From contig CAVSMH010000008.1 of assembly GCA_963728965.1 (NCBI GenBank), positions 496,001 to 560,000 of the forward strand: a stretch of DNA of 64,000 nt. Direction: 5' to 3'. The translations under genes were made by a program, and so were the position numbers. Under the pieces are notes generated by a model that was not told the DNA's origin, ran no database searches, and saw only the letters and a program-made list of their open reading frames with translations. Source of the stretch: DASQZT01 sp963728965. Lineage in GTDB: Bacteria; Acidobacteriota; Terriglobia; Bryobacterales; Bryobacteraceae. This document shows, piece by piece, positions 61,719-64,000 of the stretch. Within the stretch, counting starts at the first letter, position 1. Every line of letters starts with the position of its first letter.

Positions 61719-63386
61719 ATGAGAAAGACGTCGATTGCGCTCCAGTTTGCCCTGGCGGGCGCGGCCGCCATAGCCGTAGCCCAGATGAACCGCACGCTGG
61801 ACTGGATCAGCTACGGCGCCGACGCGCAGCGGACCGGATGGGCGAAGGGCGAAACGCGCATCACCAGGGACAATGTGAAGGACTTCCAGCTTCTCTGGAA
61901 ACTGAAGCTCGCGGGTGCGGATTCTCTCATGCCTCCGGTGATCGTCGGGAACCTGATCTCCTACCGCGGGTTCAAAGAGCTCGCGTTCGTGGGGGCGGGC
62001 GCGGATCACCTTTACGTGTTGAACGCCGATTTGGGAAAGATGTTTTTCGACAAGGACATCACCTACTCGTCGGATATACCAAAGGCGCACGACGGCGCCT
62101 GGCCCTGCGGTGCCGGCATGACGGCGATGGCGATGCTGTCGCGTGCCCCCGAACGAGCCTTCCCGCGCGCCCCGCAGCGTGGCGGCGCGCGCGCCTCGCA
62201 ACGCGGCGGTGCGCGGGCCTCGAAACGCGGCGGTGCGCGGGCCTCCACACGTGGTGCCTCGCCGGCCGCGAAACGAGGCGGCTCGAGCGCGCCCCCGGCA
62301 TCGGTCTACACGGGCGGCTTCGGCGCGCCGCGGTTGGTGTTCGTCCTGGGGAGCGATGGCCGCCTGCACCGCATGAACACCGCCAATGGCGACGAACCGT
62401 ATCCGCCGGTGCACTTCCTGCCGGCGAACGCCAAAGCCTCGGCGCTGAACATGTCCGGCGACACCATTTACGCCACCACCAACCAGGGCTGCGGCGGCGT
62501 TCCCGACGCGGTCTGGGCCCTTGACCTCAGCAACGAGTCTCTTCCCCAGGTCGCCTCGTATCCCTCGGGCGATGGCGGCTTCTGGGGACTGGGCGGCGTG
62601 GCCATCGGTAGCGGCGGCACGGTGTACGCACAGTCCTCGGCAAGGCTTCTGGCGCTGAGTCCGAAGAGCCTGCAACTCCAGCATGCGTTCACGCCTCCCG
62701 ATCTCGCATCGGCCCCATCCACGAGCGTCGGCATGAACGCCGTCACGCCGGTCGTGTTCCCCTATCATGGCCGCGACCTCGTGATTGCCTCGGGCCGCGA
62801 CGGCCGGCTGTACGTTCTCGATGCGGAAGCGGCGTACCTGTCGCGCACCGCTCCCGTTTCGCTTTCGGACCCCGAGGCCAACGACCGTGGCATCTTCGGG
62901 AGCCTGGCAAGCTGGGAAAGCGACGCCGGCACGCGCTGGGTGCTGGCATCGGTGTGGGGACCGCTGAGCGCGGACCTGGAATTGAAGCCCGAAAACGGCC
63001 CCGCTCCGAACGGTTCCATTGTGGCCTTCAAAGTCGAAGAGCGTGACGGCAAGCCGGCCCTGGTGCCGGCGTGGATCTCGCACGATCTGCACTCGCCGGT
63101 GCCGCCGGTGATCGCCAATGGCGTGGTGTTCGGGCTTTCCGCCGGGGAGTACACGCGCGAGGTGAAGCAATCCTGGAACGGCCACACCCTGGAGGAGCGG
63201 CCCAAACCGGGCACGCATGCGACTTTGTACGCGTTCGATGCCGGCACCGGCAAAGAGCTGTACTCGAGCGGCGACAGCGTCAGCGCGCCGGCGGTGCTGA
63301 CCGGCCTCGCCGCGGCTAACGGCCAGGCCTACTTCGGAACTTCCGACGGCACGTTCTACGCCTTCGGGCTGTACATGGAGCACTAA
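61719..63386 (+). CDS. Exported PQQ-like beta-propeller protein with Arg-rich octapeptide repeats
   Basis: 555 residues from ATG 61719. Signal peptide (LQFALAGAAAIAVA), then a propeller paralogous to the preceding gene (RTLDWISYGADAQRTGWAKG). Around residues 143-195 an inserted Ala/Arg/Gly-rich stretch includes five 8-residue repeats based on (Q/K/T)RGGARAS. The paralogue lacks this insert. The propeller continues after it. The stop overlaps the next ATG by one base. Confidence 0.75.
   Translation: MRKTSIALQFALAGAAAIAVAQMNRTLDWISYGADAQRTGWAKGETRITRDNVKDFQLLWKLKLAGADSLMPPVIVGNLISYRGFKELAFVGAGADHLYVLNADLGKMFFDKDITYSSDIPKAHDGAWPCGAGMTAMAMLSRAPERAFPRAPQRGGARASQRGGARASKRGGARASTRGASPAAKRGGSSAPPASVYTGGFGAPRLVFVLGSDGRLHRMNTANGDEPYPPVHFLPANAKASALNMSGDTIYATTNQGCGGVPDAVWALDLSNESLPQVASYPSGDGGFWGLGGVAIGSGGTVYAQSSARLLALSPKSLQLQHAFTPPDLASAPSTSVGMNAVTPVVFPYHGRDLVIASGRDGRLYVLDAEAAYLSRTAPVSLSDPEANDRGIFGSLASWESDAGTRWVLASVWGPLSADLELKPENGPAPNGSIVAFKVEERDGKPALVPAWISHDLHSPVPPVIANGVVFGLSAGEYTREVKQSWNGHTLEERPKPGTHATLYAFDAGTGKELYSSGDSVSAPAVLTGLAAANGQAYFGTSDGTFYAFGLYMEH
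62175..62294 (+). repeat. Five in-frame 24-bp repeats encoding (Q/K/T)RGGARAS
   Basis: 24-bp units start at 62175, 62199, 62223, 62247 and 62271. The first three are nearly identical and the last two degenerate. The multiple-of-three length preserves the frame, and the encoded loop is strongly basic. Confidence 0.85.
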
Positions 63387-64000
63387 TGCGCGGAAGGCTT
63401 TTTGTGTTCGTTCTGGCGGCGGCCGCGGGCGGTGCGCAGGAGGCATCGCGCGCCACGTTCCAGAAGATCTGCGGCACCTGCCATTCGATCGAGAGCGCGG
63501 TATCGCCGCCCCGTTCCCGGGAACGGTGGCAGGAGGCGATCAACGCCATGGTCGCGCGCGGCGCGCAGGGCACGCCCGAGGAATTCGCCGTGATTCTGGA
63601 CTACCTCACCGCGCACTACGGGGCTGCGCCCGGCCGCGCGCGGGGCGGTGGCGGAGGCGGCGCGGGCCCGCTCGACCAGCAGGTCGTGGATCCGGCGGCG
63701 GCGGATCGCGGCCGGAAAATCTATGCGGCCGAGTGCATCCAATGTCACGGTACCCATGCCCGCGGGTCGGAACGCGGTGCGGACCTGATCCGCTCCGGCG
63801 TGGTTCTGCACGATCGCTACGGAAATACCATCGGGCCGTTCCTGCGCAAAGGGCATCCTACCCAGACCACGCCCGCCCGGGACCTGACCGATGCCCAGAT
63901 GACCGACCTTTCGCATTTCCTCCACGAGGAGGTCTACGGCACCTTGCGGTCGGCGCTCGATATTCAGAATGTCCTCACCGGCGACCCGAAAGCGGGCGCG
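63386..64000 (+). CDS. Di-haem cytochrome c, partial at window edge
   Basis: The first 205 residues are visible; the rest lies beyond base 64000. Signal peptide (RLFVFVLAAAAGGAQ), then the first haem motif CGTCH and a second, CIQCH, after a Gly-rich linker (GRARGGGGGGAGPL). The arrangement resembles cytochrome subunits that accept electrons from periplasmic dehydrogenases. Its ATG overlaps the preceding propeller gene's stop, so the two are probably partners. Confidence 0.85.
   Translation, partial: MRGRLFVFVLAAAAGGAQEASRATFQKICGTCHSIESAVSPPRSRERWQEAINAMVARGAQGTPEEFAVILDYLTAHYGAAPGRARGGGGGGAGPLDQQVVDPAAADRGRKIYAAECIQCHGTHARGSERGADLIRSGVVLHDRYGNTIGPFLRKGHPTQTTPARDLTDAQMTDLSHFLHEEVYGTLRSALDIQNVLTGDPKAGA

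Noticed and set aside
59045..61795. Minus-strand open frame of 916 codons
   Set aside because: Only the part from 60082 down has protein-like features. The rest is antisense to the PQQ-like propeller gene in GC-rich sequence.

Overview
The window is GC-rich bacterial chromosome. It carries multihaem cytochromes, hopanoid side-chain genes, many beta-propeller quinoprotein-like proteins, CRTAC1/UnbV and UPF0182 proteins, and a flagellar cluster. By gene content I infer an Acidobacteriota member close to Bryobacterales (Solibacter-like). No 16S gene is present to test this.

Layout. (1) 1-6597, minus strand: two tandem multihaem c-type cytochromes. The upstream one has 23 CXXCH motifs. The downstream one has at least 59 and runs off the left edge; it is built from about 19 tandem units of roughly 74 residues. 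(2) 6923-12703: a CE15 glucuronoyl esterase, a fragment of a probable sensor gene, an insertion sequence with a frameshifted transposase, and a frameshifted PAS hybrid histidine kinase. (3) 12713-19613: an exported protein of unknown function, adenylate kinase, then a minus-strand operon hpnJ - EamA - EamA - hpnI for hopanoid polar head groups, and two exported proteins. (4) 19977-30760: UPF0182 membrane protein, uroporphyrinogen-decarboxylase-like protein, acyltransferase, Rsm22-like methyltransferase with an HD protein, TonB-like protein, radical SAM protein, a fused cytochrome b / iron-sulfur oxidoreductase and tRNA-Lys(CUU). (5) 31004-48957: a divergent flagellar cluster. Minus: flgF-flgG-flgA-flgH-flgI-flgJ. 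Plus: fliK, an unknown gene, flgD, flgE, fliN, fliO, fliP, fliQ, fliR, flhB, flhA, flhF, fliA, a fliY-like gene and a DUF2802-like gene. The divergent spacer holds a strong sigma-28-like promoter and two sigma-54-like elements. (6) 49169-64000: a cluster of exported beta-propellers, c-type cytochromes, a cupredoxin lipoprotein, a double periplasmic binding protein and a RidA-like protein. It resembles, but does not match, the auxiliary genes of PQQ-dependent alcohol dehydrogenase systems. The last cytochrome runs off the right edge.

Functionally the window combines envelope electron transfer (the multihaem pair and the propeller/cytochrome cluster), membrane-lipid modification and motility. 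The most unusual items are the giant tandem-repeat cytochrome and the permease-less propeller/cytochrome/binding-protein cluster. Start codons are often TTG or GTG and Shine-Dalgarno sites are often weak, so several starts are uncertain.
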